The translations under genes and the position numbers were made by a program. Under the pieces are notes generated by a model that saw only the letters and a program-made list of their open reading frames with translations, did not search any database and was not told where the DNA came from. Below, one piece after another: positions 22,906-33,886 of a stretch of 64,000 bases of DNA (its first letter is position 1; every line of letters starts with the position of its first letter). The stretch comes from Dryococelus australis (Eukaryota > Arthropoda > Insecta > Phasmatodea > Phasmatidae), in assembly GCA_029891345.1 (NCBI GenBank), contig CM057000.1, positions 122,745,838 through 122,809,837 of the forward strand, given 5' to 3'.

Positions 22906-25280
22906 ATATACGATGCCTCTGATGCATATCTTACACGCCCGTCTGCCTGTGAGACTGGCGAGGAGGAATTTTAGAAATGTAATAGAAATGTAAAAAGAAA
23001 TTTCGTGATTCTCCTAAATGAATTAATTAACTAAGCAGAAATGTTCCTATAAATTACTTTAATTAAACGACAGTCGTTCTAAACACATTAACAGTTTTAC
23101 TCGATTCAGCCTGTGAATATGATTTAAACCAGACACAATCACGTACCTGAAATATTAACATAAGTCCGTTCGAAGTATGAATGAGTAGCACTTACGCCGA
23201 TAGGCAACTGTGTTTAAATTACGGTAATATTTATGAAATTCACTGCACTTGTTAAAACAAGCGGTATTTTCGTCTACCCAACACAGAAATTGAAAATCTT
23301 GTCGTAAACGCAGTATATCGATCCGAAAAAGATAAGTTAACACACGAAAATGTATTTTTTCCCCATAAAATATTGCGTAAATCGCAGCTATCACTAGAGA
23401 TGAAGGTAGGTGCGATGCTCGCCGGTGTGGTAACCCCCTATCGTAAGCTCGTCGGCTGCCAAGTGTGTAGAGGTGCTGTGTTTATGAACGTCTGTCTCCT
23501 CCAAGCGTACATGAGCGACTGAAGATGGCGCCGAGTGTCCAAAGAACTTCACGTCGGGAGGACTGTCTGTTTGCAACCATCCCCTCCCATCCCTTCATTG
23601 GAGTGCGTCCCCGGGCTGCCCGTGATCGTCAAATGTTTACTGCACTAAGGCAAGATGGCCTCGACTGATTAGTTGAGTGCACATCGGGAGGACCCTGCCT
23701 GCCACCCCGTCACACCCCAACCACCCACCCCTACCCTGCACCCCGCAGAACCGGCCCGAGTCCAGAGGTATGTGACCCTGTCTAGCCACCTCCTACCACC
23801 CCTCCTCGGCGAGGTCCTGGAGAAAGTCACCTTTCTGTCCTCGATTCTCAAATGGTCGCAACTGATTCAAGATGGCGTCATCTACCCACTTGCACTTTGA
23901 TCGGGAGCAGGGTGCTCATAGGCACCCCCCACACCCTACCCTCCACCTCTCTAGAGTTTGTCCGAATTCACAATGACAACCACCCCCTTCTCACCAAGCA
24001 GTGTCCAGGGGAACGTGTCCCTTATCCACACACCCGTACCCCCTCCTTCACTGTCAGGTCTGAAAACGTCTTTTGTCCGACAACAAATTCAGGGAGTCTC
24101 CAACGGCTAGACACCCCTCAAGATACCAAATTAGACTCTTCCAAAACTTTTATTTGTTTGGAAAATGGCGCTTTACCCATGAAAAGTGTACTCTCCCGGA
24201 AATCTGCCCTGCTCCCTTCTGTGACTTATTCCCCCGACAGTCCCTTCCCCCGACTCGCCATACCTGGAGCTGGCCAACAACATTCAAACCTTTGTGCCCA
24301 GCAGATGTTGAAAATTCTTGCATTTACACTCTCAAATGTTTGAAAGTTTATTTCCATCGAATCAATTTTAACAACTCTCACTATTTAATTATTGCACATA
24401 ATTGCGAGAAAATATACAAATACTACCTAATCACGATCCTGGCAAATGAATAATTCATATAAATTTTTCACAAAATGAAAAAATCTAGGAAAGATTCGTG
24501 TTCCTACAACTTCGTGGAAGGAAAAAAAAACATGAAATCAGTACTAAGTTACTTACCACAAACGCAGTTTATCGATCCGAAATCATTTTAACAAAAACTT
24601 CGTCGAAAACATATCGCATAAAACATATCAATTAACTAGGTAATTTTTGTTCTGTTATGATGAAATACCGTTTTTAAGATATATATGTAGAAAAAGGTCA
24701 CAGCCACGAATAAGTGAATGTTCTCCACACAAACAAGGCTACTACTACCTCTTGTGGATAAAGTAATAAAATATATTTTTGCGAAAACATTGACTCACTC
24801 ATTTCTCTAAAATATATTTATAAAATTCCTGGTCTACAGTTTGGAGATAAATCAAACACACATTCACTTTGATATACATTTTTTAATATATCCCATTTTT
24901 CCAATAAACACAATATTTATTTACATATAAAAAAATAACATTCTTCTTAAAATATGTATTTATTTACAGAAAAACACTCAATCTTATTTTATGGGAATGA
25001 GGTTGGTAACATTTGGTTGATGCTGCAGGAAGACGAACTCGTTGCTCTCAAATCTGTGAAAAGTTGTTATTCACAGGGAATTCTAGATGAGGATTTGGTT
25101 TTTAGAATTTCAGATTAGTTATTTTAAGACACTATCTGTCAGTTGATTGCTTCACTCTTGATACGGCTGATAGTTTAATTGACTCGTAGATGCTACTATG
25201 TCATTTAAATACCCCATTGGCGGTATCATAGGGCTGAATTGATCATGGTATTGAGTGTAGTGTTGCGGGAAAAAAATGTA
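22905..25280. other. Interior of capsid-bearing element without recognised genes
   Basis: AT-rich flanks surround a GC-richer block (about 23390-24340) with repeated AAGATGGC words and proline-rich chance frames. The block is bracketed by a near-direct repeat, AAACGCAGTATATCGATCCG (23306) and AAACGCAGTTTATCGATCCG (24560), as if another sequence had been inserted or duplicated there. No polymerase or integrase motif is visible. Confidence 0.5.
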
Positions 25281-25290
25281 GACAGGAATT

Positions 25291-25596
25291 CTATAATATC
25301 ACACAAGGATACACCAGCCGACTGAATGAAGCGCTGAAATGTGGATGTAGATGTGGATGTGGATGTGGACCAGATTGTGTTTGTGGATGTGGAGAACCAC
25401 TGCTGCAGCTTTTATAGTGTCTCTTTAAAACATCCCTCCGAGAAAATTGTTCCTGGCAGAATTCACATTCAAAACTCACAGTCGAACTGTTCATCTTGCA
25501 GGTCGTTCTTTCGTGACGTCGTAAGTTCCACATACCTGTAAATTTTTTACTGCAGAAGTGACAAAGCAAAGACATAATTTCTTCTATACTATTCAA
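25291..25596 (-). CDS. Two-finger C2H2 protein inside the capsid-bearing element
   Basis: A 101-codon frame on the minus strand. It has two C2H2 zinc fingers, CHFCSKKFTGMWNLRRH (the closing Cys a few residues on) and CEFCQEQFSRRDVLKRH then C. A His/Pro-rich tail (PHPHPHLHPHF) follows, reflecting a GTGGAT repeat in the DNA. Nucleic-acid binding is likely from the fold. Its place within the element, on the same strand as the capsid genes, suggests element cargo. A host sequence cannot be excluded. Confidence 0.6.
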   Translation of the reverse strand: MNSIEEIMSLLCHFCSKKFTGMWNLRRHERTTCKMNSSTVSFECEFCQEQFSRRDVLKRHYKSCSSGSPHPQTQSGPHPHPHLHPHFSASFSRLVYPCVIL

Positions 25597-26040
25597 AGAT
25601 TAGAATGAAACTGCAAAGTGTACATCTTTTATAGGTAGTTAAAGGGAAGTCCAGGAAGCAATATTATGTTATTCATTTTAAACACAATACATCTGAATTG
25701 TAGAGGTGTTAAACATACATTTTTTAAACATAAGACATTTGAATCCTAAAAAGTACGTTTAAATAGTTTTATGTATTAAATCATTTTCTAATTACTAAAG
25801 GTTTATTTAATCATTATCCAGCACACAAACCTTTATGTGCAAACACATTTAGATTTGAATGTTTAATGCACGCAAACAAAGTTTATGTAACATTTGATTG
25901 TCAGAATATGGGAATATTACAATTCATGCATTCACAAAGTCAGCAAAACAGAAATAAATAATTTCAAACCATTTATTTCGGTATATTTACTTACAGAATT
26001 GATTTTCTCATCACTGTGTGTTTACAAAAACATTTTTACA

Positions 26041-26376
26041 TCATATCATTTCCATTCTCTCCTTGGCAATATTTATAGAATTTTCATCTGTTTGATTGTT
26101 ATAATCTTTCGTGAATTTGGGTACGTGTAATATTATACATTCTGATAAATCAGGAAAAGTTTCATAAAATTGCGAATACACTTTTTCTGTGCTCGCTGGT
26201 CGACTTGTATTCGGACACATATGGTATACAGGAAATTTTTTCAGATCTGGACAAAACATTAAATCATTGCATTTTTCACCCTCTAAGGGACATGACATAT
26301 TTCTGAAATGAAACAGCCCATCGCATATCTCTCCAAAATGACATATTATTCCATTAGACAAGCAAGAGTAATTCAC
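26041..26376 (-). CDS. Cys-rich protein of unknown function in the capsid-bearing element
   Basis: A 111-codon minus-strand frame with many Cys residues in its first half (CLSNGIICHFGEICDG, then CPLEGEKCNDLMFCPDL). This suggests a disulfide-rich extracellular-type domain, loosely like chitin-binding modules. I do not recognise a family. It lies in the same orientation as the capsid-like genes. It is treated as part of the fossil element, and its own limits are uncertain. Confidence 0.45.
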   Translation of the reverse strand: MNYSCLSNGIICHFGEICDGLFHFRNMSCPLEGEKCNDLMFCPDLKKFPVYHMCPNTSRPASTEKVYSQFYETFPDLSECIILHVPKFTKDYNNQTDENSINIAKERMEMI

Positions 26377-27234
26377 ACTTGAGTTTCCAGGGTTACAGAC
26401 ACGTAAATACCGGCTGGGTGGAAGAAAGACATGTTTACAGTAGGAATGTCACAAAGATACTAAAACTATTTCTTTCCAAAACAAACTCTAAATGGTTTAC
26501 TCCAGCGTGCTAATAACTTGATAATATTCACTTTACATTTTGATTTCTGTATACACGAGCATGTGATTTCGTTGTCTTGTTGATTCATCTTCATGAACTA
26601 ATGGATTACATACAAGCAAAAACTTTTTATAGTAAATTGCACTCATTCTAAATAATAGCACATGACTCAACTAATATCCACAGGTGATTCGGGAGGAGAA
26701 TCATCCGAGTCTTGTTTCACCCCAGTCAGTCCTCATTGCCCAACATTAATTTTGAGTTTTCCTCTGCAGAGAAAAATTGAATTAGATCCATATGTTTGAC
26801 ATAGTTGTTTGAACGAAGGGCAATTATATTGTTTTTGAATATCTATTACTTTCCCGTTATATACACTTTCGAAAACAGGTTTTTGCTCAACTCCACCTAC
26901 ATATATTTCACAATTATTTAGGTAATGTTTGCAAATATCTTCAATATTCTCATACTCTATACACGCACTCTACCATTTTAAACCATGGCGATGGTTAGTA
27001 ACCTATCTATTTGTTTTCTTGTATTTAGGAGTTACATATTTCCAGTCAAATGGTGATTTGAAGCTGAATAAAGTTGTTTGTTCTTCCATATTTGTGATAA
27101 CTAATTCTTTAATAATATTTTTTTTTTCTGCTGACTGAAATCCATGTATGTTGTAAAACATCTCGTCACAGCCATGGTTCGTCGCATACGGAATCAATTC
27201 ATTATTTTCACCAGCTTATCTCTTACATTGTAAC

Positions 27235-28395
27235 TCGCTAATCTGTCGTGAATTATAAGAACATAAGTTTGCATATTTGCTGGAAATGGTGTATTTGCAA
27301 TCATTTAAATTCGTGAATCAATCACATCATTGGTAATTCTGTCGTTTTGCTTGCTGACATCAAACACAAATAACGTTCCTCTGGTTTTAAATTATTCGGG
27401 TTCTAGGATCGGTGAACTAATTTTGTTATGATATGTTTCCTGAAAGTTTGAGTACATATCATACGAAATAAGGAATTCTCCATTGGAATAGTTCATATTT
27501 AAATCCACATAGAGGTAAGCTCGATTGTTTAGATACAGTTTAATATTTTTCATATCACAATTATCGAATACTGATCAATCTGCCTTTAAATTGCTTTGTC
27601 GGTATGTTTGTAAACAAATGATAACATATCTCGGTTTTTCCGACGAAAAACTTGAGTTCACATACCAAATGACTTTTTGCGATGTTGGGAGTGATGGGAA
27701 AACCCCTCAACCCCACAGTCTGAATAAAATGTCTATATTCTTCCCTTTTTCGACAAAATTTAAAAACTTTACACATTCAAGAGTGTTAATTTCAATATGC
27801 GGCATCAACCATTCCACACTGCTTAATTTAAATGTTACACCTTCCTCGTTATTAGCCAAATCGTATATAGCATTTGAATCTGTATTGCCGAATAGAATAA
27901 CTAATGCTTGTTTAGCATTTAATATGACATGTTTGTAGTCTTCAGCAAATCCTAAAACCATACTTTACGGTATAACAACTATGTATTTTCCACCGGGGTT
28001 TATTTGTAGTGTGTAATCACTAGCATTGTTCCACCCAGCCATAAGCCCTGTATGAATATCGTTTACAGTTCCTGGTAGATAGTTATCTCCTGTTTGATCG
28101 ATTTCCACTCCATTTAGCAGATACGCAATTCTGTCAGTTAAATGAAGTATTCCATTTCTTATTATTTTTTTAGTTGCTGGATTACTTGCAGCAGCTGTCT
28201 TTTTAATTCTTCCTGTAAACCTTGAACTTGATTTCGACGGTAACGTGTAAATATCGTGATATTGTACTGAAATCCTTATTTCCGAAGGAAACACGTGTGA
28301 ACCTGCTCGGAATGGTTCATACACGTGTATTTCCGTATTGGTGATTGCATTTTCATAGCTGATAGGTTCTTTAACATTAAGTATGTCTTCCATTT
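27235..28395 (-). pseudogene. Major capsid-like gene relic (fossil)
   Basis: The minus-strand frames carry the sequence signature I associate with the double-jelly-roll major capsid of Polinton/adintovirus-type elements. These are GFAEDYKHVILNAKQALVI near the middle, SSVEWLMPHIEI after it, and an N-terminal region with LLNGVEIDQTGDNYLPGTV. The size, about 1.16 kb, suits this class. The gene is broken. The assignment rests on remembered family resemblance and not on a search. Confidence 0.65.
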
Positions 28396-28415
28396 CTATT
28401 AACAGTATATCCTAA

Positions 28416-28616
28416 TTAGTTTAAATGCAATTCGCTGCTTTGTGTTAACTTCACGGGTGTCTTATTTGAAGTGAGAGTTTTATGTTTGCGTTTACATCTT
28501 TTTATACCTTCTTTCTTCGAAATGTGTTCCTTAGTGACATACTTCTTAAAATAATTGCCTACTTTACGTCCGAATTTACTATTGTACACAATACTCATTA
28601 TGATTGTAATGCTCAA
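28416..28616 (-). CDS. Small basic core-like protein of the capsid-bearing element (fossil)
   Basis: A 66-codon frame between the minor and major capsid-like genes. It has a hydrophobic start (MSITIIMSIVY), then GRKVGNYFKKYV and a strongly basic KRCKRKHK. Small basic virion proteins (adenovirus pX/mu-like) sit next to capsid genes in related viruses, so a DNA-condensing core role is a reasonable inference. It is too short to prove. Confidence 0.45.
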   Translation of the reverse strand: MSITIIMSIVYNSKFGRKVGNYFKKYVTKEHISKKEGIKRCKRKHKTLTSNKTPVKLTQSSELHLN

Positions 28617-29182
28617 CAGAATGCAACCATTGATAAACCTTTTTTTAAATGTAAACGAACAGTAATTTCTTCATTTCTAAAACTAATAAGTTTACCGTCT
28701 TGATCGCCAATTGTAACAACTATTTCATCAACACGATTCACTATTACTGAAAGATATATCAATGTATTAGGTTTTTCAATTGTTTTATATCCTGGAGCTA
28801 GAGCACACGTGAATTCATATAATGTATTTGTCGATTTTCCATTAAAATATGAACCACCTACAATATTAACATTTATACGACATACATTTACTGCCAATAT
28901 ATTAACCTGTTTTGATGATTCGTGTAATTGATTTGCTGGATATACTCTCCGTTCATAACCGAACATATTTGCAATTGAATTGTCTTCCGAGAAATCGATA
29001 TCGACGTTACTATACATTGCACTAGTTAACGTATTTGGATTTCCATGTAATCGAAAATGTACATCTTCAGGTAATGCCAAGTTAATGAATGTTTCAAGGT
29101 CATCCAACTCATAAGATTCTACTGGTATCACAATATTGTATATTTTTTCACCAATATTACCAGTAAATAATTGGTTATGCAT
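28613..29182 (-). CDS. Minor capsid (penton-like) protein of the capsid-bearing element (fossil)
   Basis: The longest frame in the element: 189 codons on the minus strand. It contains VNVCRINVNIVGGSYFNG, CALAPGYKTIEKPNTLIYL and VTIGDQDGKLISFRNEEITV. These resemble the minor capsid/penton-like proteins that accompany double-jelly-roll capsids in Polinton-like elements, where a GDQDG-type turn and a final beta-rich stretch are common. It lies just upstream, in transcription order, of the basic protein and the major capsid-like gene. It is the best preserved part of the fossil. Confidence 0.65.
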   Translation of the reverse strand: MHNQLFTGNIGEKIYNIVIPVESYELDDLETFINLALPEDVHFRLHGNPNTLTSAMYSNVDIDFSEDNSIANMFGYERRVYPANQLHESSKQVNILAVNVCRINVNIVGGSYFNGKSTNTLYEFTCALAPGYKTIEKPNTLIYLSVIVNRVDEIVVTIGDQDGKLISFRNEEITVRLHLKKGLSMVAFC

Positions 29183-29484
29183 ATCAATGTTTGGTATGCT
29201 GTTGTAAGTAACGAATTATGTTAGACTTAGTTACCATTCTCCATCTAACTCCAACACTGGGTAATATACCTCACGCAATTGTGACGAATTACCACTTAAT
29301 ATCAACATAATTGACATATTACTAATATGTTTTACTATTACAATTACTTATATAGCCTATTTATAGCCAAAAAATGTAAACATAAATATCCTCAATTGAT
29401 TGTATTTGGTAAGTGATCCATTTTGTATTTATATCTTAATTGTGTGTTTTTATAATATTTATATATATATATATATATTTATTA

Positions 29485-30285
29485 TATATTATTATATATA
29501 TATATCTTGTTCACTCAATTTATAGGGAAGTTTTGTTGTAGATCGTTAGTTCCACACTCACCTACTTGTCATCGTTTAGCACTTGTCGACACCAGATTTT
29601 ATTCACGTAGTTAAAATTCTCTCTCATGTAAATTATTTTTCTAATCTCAGGACTCACGTAATTGCACTTATTATTGACATAGTCGTTTGAAATTTCCGAT
29701 TTAATGTGTGTGATTTATTCATACGTACAACTTTCTGAAATTCTCTAAAGTTTAATTGCATTCCGAAAACAGATTGTTTAACACGTAAATCGCATCTTTC
29801 AAAGTCGCCTATCTACGAGCTATAACCACCCAAAAAATATAACATTTACATGTAGGCCACACTTAGAAATCGTTTAAACACTCTGAAATTCTCAAGGGTG
29901 TTAAATATATTCGTAAAATCACCGGTTTTCCACCAACATCCCTCCAAACACCTCAAAATTAGAAAAACTTGAAAAAATTAGCCCTAACCCACTCTTGCAC
30001 TAAACTCTACACCTATATAAGACATTGCAACCCAGCACTCTGGTCAATCGCCTCCAGGATACCACACCGTCAACATTGGGCAGAGCTCCTAATACTCCTG
30101 CCCTCCACCCAAACGAAAGTAAGGTAATAAATCAATAAAGTTTTTTTTTTAAAGTAACTGATTAAAAACTAACCCTTTTTGATCAGCTATTTCAATTAAA
30201 TTTAACCCTCTCGATTCAATTTAACCGTTTCAATTTTTGATCGTATTAAAATCGGATTAAGGGTTAACCCTTTCAATCAAATCGA
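29485..30285 (-). repeat. Right terminal inverted repeat of the capsid-bearing element
   Basis: Inverse partner of 21780-22905. Its inner edge is a long (TA)-rich tract next to TCTTGTTCACTCAATTTATAGG. Its outer edge has several TTAACCCT/AGGGTTAA-type words (about 30160-30285), more than the left end keeps. It lacks the 405-bp insertion found in the left repeat. Confidence 0.9.
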
Positions 30286-30441
30286 TAATCCATCGATTAA
30301 TCCCACATGGCCTAGAAACCCCACCCCCCAGTCCTACTAATAAAAAAACACGATCTTTAATTGCCAAAAGTTCCAAACATTACTCTTGTTATACATCAAG
30401 ACTTGGAACTATTTTCCGTAAAACAACTTGCTGGCGCCTGC

Positions 30442-30857
30442 TTATAAACCATTCAAGATTAATTTTTTTTTCTGAAGCCCTGTTTAAGTTCTGCTTCCAG
30501 GATATTCCTCCGCCATGTGCAAACTAAAGTTAAATAAGTGTAAAAAATTACACAAAGGGCATGTCACTGAATTCGTGCACTCAGCTGTAATACTATTTTG
30601 TATGAGAACTATTTCTTACCAGGTGCTACCAACACACGTGTTTTCCCACTGTTTTATACACATTTATAATAAAATAAATATCATAATTTAAAAAAAAATC
30701 CTGAAACTTCAACTTAACGTAAAATAAGATACTTTTATGTTAATAGATGTATAAAAGTCTGTGATAGACGGCATATTTTGAAAATAACTTAACACGTCTT
30801 ACATGGCATGATTTTTCAAAGGTTTGATTCAAAAGTGTGAAGAAATTGCGAATATAC
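30442..30857 (-). mobile_element. MITE family D, inverted copy
   Basis: TATAAACCATTCAAGATTAA at the left and GTGAAGAAATTGCGAATATA at the right are the D ends in reverse order. The interior is the inverse complement of 3702-4135, for example GGATATTCCTCCGCCATGTG and CAACACACGTGTTTTCCC. Confidence 0.7.
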
Positions 30858-30879
30858 TATATTAGCTCGTTATTACATA

Positions 30880-30956
30880 TGCAGTTAACGGTCAGTGATT
30901 ATTTACAAAGGTTGACATCAATAGTGCTAACTTTACCGTGGATAGTCTACATCATG
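30880..30956 (-). mobile_element. MITE family B end fragment
   Basis: AAAGGTTGACATCAATAGTG followed by CTAACTTTACCGTGGATAGTC matches the terminal 50 bp or so of the 48772 and 61600 B copies. The rest of the element is missing. Confidence 0.5.
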
Positions 30957-30977
30957 GTTGGGGATGCGGTAGTTGAC

Positions 30978-31227
30978 GTATAGTGCTGTTCACGTTAAAG
31001 TGAGCACTTTTGAGGCCCTGGTTACTTTTTCCTTTCGGCCATTTTTTTTTAAAATCCTTCAACAACCTTTTTCAAATAAAATTGGCCATTTCAGTAATAA
31101 ACATAGTGTGTATATTCCACCGCACTCGGAAGTGAACGTCTAAGGCTAAAAATAAACTATATTTATCGGGAATTATTCAAATTGAGAGGGCTTTGAAATG
31201 TGCTCACTGTTACGTGAATAGCCTATA
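30978..31227 (-). mobile_element. MITE family A copy abutting an exon
   Basis: It opens TATAGTGCTGTTCACGTTAAAG and ends CACTGTTACGTGAATAGCCTATA. The interior matches 21177-21417 in the same orientation. Its right end is only 26 bp before the first base of the exon at 31254, so the region where the intron branch point should lie is largely MITE-derived. Confidence 0.8.
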
Positions 31228-31253
31228 CCATTGCTGTGTGCTATCTGTTGCAG

Positions 31254-31390
31254 CTTATGGCAGTCCGAACAAAGGTAGCAAGAAGAAGCTGGCACCGCTC
31301 GGAGGACCTCAAGTCTCAAACAAAATGGACACTTTTATGTCTCCTGTGAGTATTCGCGACAACAGTGTTGTTCACTCCCTGCTCACGTAG
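31254..31390 (+). CDS. CDKL: CDKL-type kinase, C-terminal exon (terminal or internal)
   Basis: Acceptor GTGCTATCTGTTGCAG ends at 31253. It enters in phase 1, matching the 19088 donor, and reads YGSPNKGSKKKLAPLGG, then NKMDTFMSP. Two ends are possible. Reading through gives SIRDNSVVHSLLT and stops at TAG (31388-31390). Alternatively, a strong donor GTGAGT at 31346 closes the exon in phase 0 after SP. Phase and lysine-rich composition support membership in the kinase tail. No family motif proves it. Confidence 0.7.
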
Positions 31391-33774
31391 GTATGAAGCA
31401 GCGGTAATATAACTTTCACTTCATTCATACGAGATAATACAGTTTTAAATCCTGATAAATTATATTAAAATTTGTAAACTTATTATTTTTGTTTCGTGTG
31501 CTTCATTACGCTCCCAATACACTAAATTATAATTACACTTTATCTTAGCTTGCTGTAGTTTAACAAACGCTTATTTTAAACTTATTCATATATGGCACCT
31601 TGCAGGATTGATTTTTTTTATATTTGTTGTTGAGTGCTAACTATTGATATGTAAGACGTTGATGTCATGAATTTTAGTTAGTTTACATTTTATGTATACT
31701 CAAAAGACAATTTTTAATTATCATGGTATTTATTGCCGCCTAAATGCAAAACTGTTCAAAACCACGGGAAAATAAGAATGTATTTTTCTTTCGTTCATGA
31801 TATTCAGTTCATTTTGCTCATTGTAAATCAAAGAAACAAGAAAAAAAGGTACTTAAATATTCAAAAATTAATTTTTTAAACGTTAAAAATTTCGATACGT
31901 GCTTTAATCCTTCAGAACAGAATTTCTGTAGGCCTATATCCAGAAATAATTATCGAAGAAAAACTAAGAATATGACTCATAAATAGTTTTTTTTTGTAAA
32001 TGTAAAAGTCAATTTTGAAATTTATTTTGTAATTTTTTATGGCGTGAATGTATGTCATTATAAAATACAATTTGTCATTGATTGATTATTACTGAAAATA
32101 AAGCTTGAATTCGCAGATATGGCGAAAGGTTTTGATGTGTATCTTAAGAATTTCTGATTGCTGTGTTGAAATGGAATGCATAAAATGTATTGGCTAACAA
32201 CACTCCAACAGTTAAGGAATAAGTTTAAAAGGGAGAAAGTTTAATCATTTTCTTACACCTGGGTGTAATATACGAGGAAAATACTCATCCAGTTACTTAT
32301 AAAATATTCATTTGAAATGGTAGTAAACATCTTTGCATTCGTTCCTAATTATAATCCTATATTAAGTAATCCTGCTACAGATTGTTGTTATGTATATATA
32401 TACACAGTTAAAAATGAAGGAAAGTCACCAATTGAGCTAATACAGGAAAATCATTGAGCCCAAACTCTGTAATTACAAGAACAATGGCCAAATAATGTAT
32501 AGCACATTGAAAAAAAACCATGGCGAGTAGAGATTTTATGTGTGAATATAATTCAGTTATTCCTCATTTGTCTGGTCAAAGCTGAAATGTAGCCGGCCAT
32601 TGTGCGTGTAGGCCTACAAGTTTACAGCACACGAAAATACATGTTTCTGGAAATTAATACAACAAAAAATTTCTTTAATGTTATAGTGGAGAAAATCTGC
32701 CTACCCTGAAAGATTCAGTTACTAGAATCATGAATGATAAATGTTTTCTAAAATTGAAAGGCATTTTATACTATTAGGTACTTTTATGTTGGATATGTTG
32801 GCATGACAATAGACAATGCCCTTCTCAGTATGCAGTGTTATTGGCTGACACAAACACCTAGTGGATATATGGAAGATAAGGTAAAAATAATTCACTTAAA
32901 ATTGTTTATCTTTGCCTCTATATTTTTACTTTTGTCATATTAAGTGTATTCTCAGAGAAAAAAATCGGGAAAATGTTTAAATATCGCATTTTTAAAGCGT
33001 GCCTATGCAGTCTCCTTAAGCGGCAAGAGAAAAGTACAAATATACGAACATAGTTTAATCTGTGGTCTTTCATCGTGTATAATAAAACACCGCTGTCACA
33101 GATCTGACAAAAATTTAAGAAATTTCCAGTGATGAGGAAAATTCACCAAGAAACGCAGTTTAGCATAAGACCATTTCGATCGGAATAGAAAGGTGTTGTT
33201 TACTTGTATGGAAAGCACCAGGAGATAGGCATATTATGCTATATGATCGGAAGTTGTTAATTGGTAAATTCTTGGGAAATGAAGAAATGAGATGCAACAT
33301 CGACACTAGTATGTAATCCGCCTGTTCTGGACCAAATTTGGGTCATCGAAAGCCATTTATCAAAAACACGGATTTTTAAAAGTTAATTTTACAGTAATAA
33401 ATATACAAAGAGAGGTAAAAATATATATATTTTTTAAATTTCGGTTGTTGAAAATGTATGTCATCCCTAATAGTGTATGTTTATTTGCCATAAACATATA
33501 AACATATTATTAAGTTTGTAACGACTTGTCTTAAACAAAACCTGTGGCATATATAGTGCTTCTATGAACGACTTTTATACCATGTAACTACTTTTACACT
33601 ATCATAAAACTACTCTGAAAAAAATGAGTACATAAATTTATGCAACTGTATAATAGTATAATAAAATATTTAAAAACATTCATAAAAATTATAAATTACT
33701 GAACTATATTTACAAATACTAGTAAAATATTGCATAAAGCGACTGCGCCCATGACAGTTTTACCTCTGTTACAG
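31391..33774. other. AT-rich 3' UTR or intron, nothing recognised
   Basis: Very AT-rich. If the gene stops at 31390, the first good poly(A) signal I see is AATAAA near 32098. Otherwise this is intron. No repeats with clear ends are recognised. Confidence 0.35.
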
Positions 33775-33886
33775 TATTACAGTCGTATCACTCTTAAACA
33801 CACACATACTTTCAAGGGTGGACAAACAGAATTACCAGTGATCTTCGGGATGCGACCCGATCACACCTGTGAAATCGAGAACCCAG
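33775..33886 (+). CDS. Candidate further exon of the CDKL-type kinase
   Basis: The acceptor TTTTACCTCTGTTACAG (ending 33774) has a strong pyrimidine tract, and donor GTAGAT begins at 33887. It enters in phase 0, which is the phase left by the alternative donor at 31346. It reads YYSRITLKHTHTFKGGQTEL, then GMRPDHTCEIENP, and leaves in phase 1. GC content is higher than its flanks. No homology is recognised, so the call rests on splice sites, phase and composition. Confidence 0.4.

Larger units (their letters stand above)
21780..30285 (-). mobile_element. Polinton/adintovirus-like capsid-bearing element (fossil, broken)
   Basis: An 8.5-kb element bounded by long terminal inverted repeats (about 21780-22905 and 29485-30285), lying in the intron between the 18925 and 31254 exons. 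Recognisable parts are on the minus strand, in order: minor capsid-like, small basic core-like, major capsid-like, then a Cys-rich frame and a two-finger C2H2 frame. I see no family-B DNA polymerase, retrovirus-type integrase, packaging ATPase or protease in the remaining space. That leaves a deleted Polinton, an adintovirus-like integrant or a smaller nonautonomous derivative as options. It is broken in several genes, and its two repeats visibly differ from each other, so it looks old. End points are good to about 20 bp. Confidence 0.75.

Noticed and set aside
23669-24453. Proline/serine-rich open frames in the middle of the capsid element
   Set aside because: They follow the C-rich composition, overlap on both strands and have no motif.
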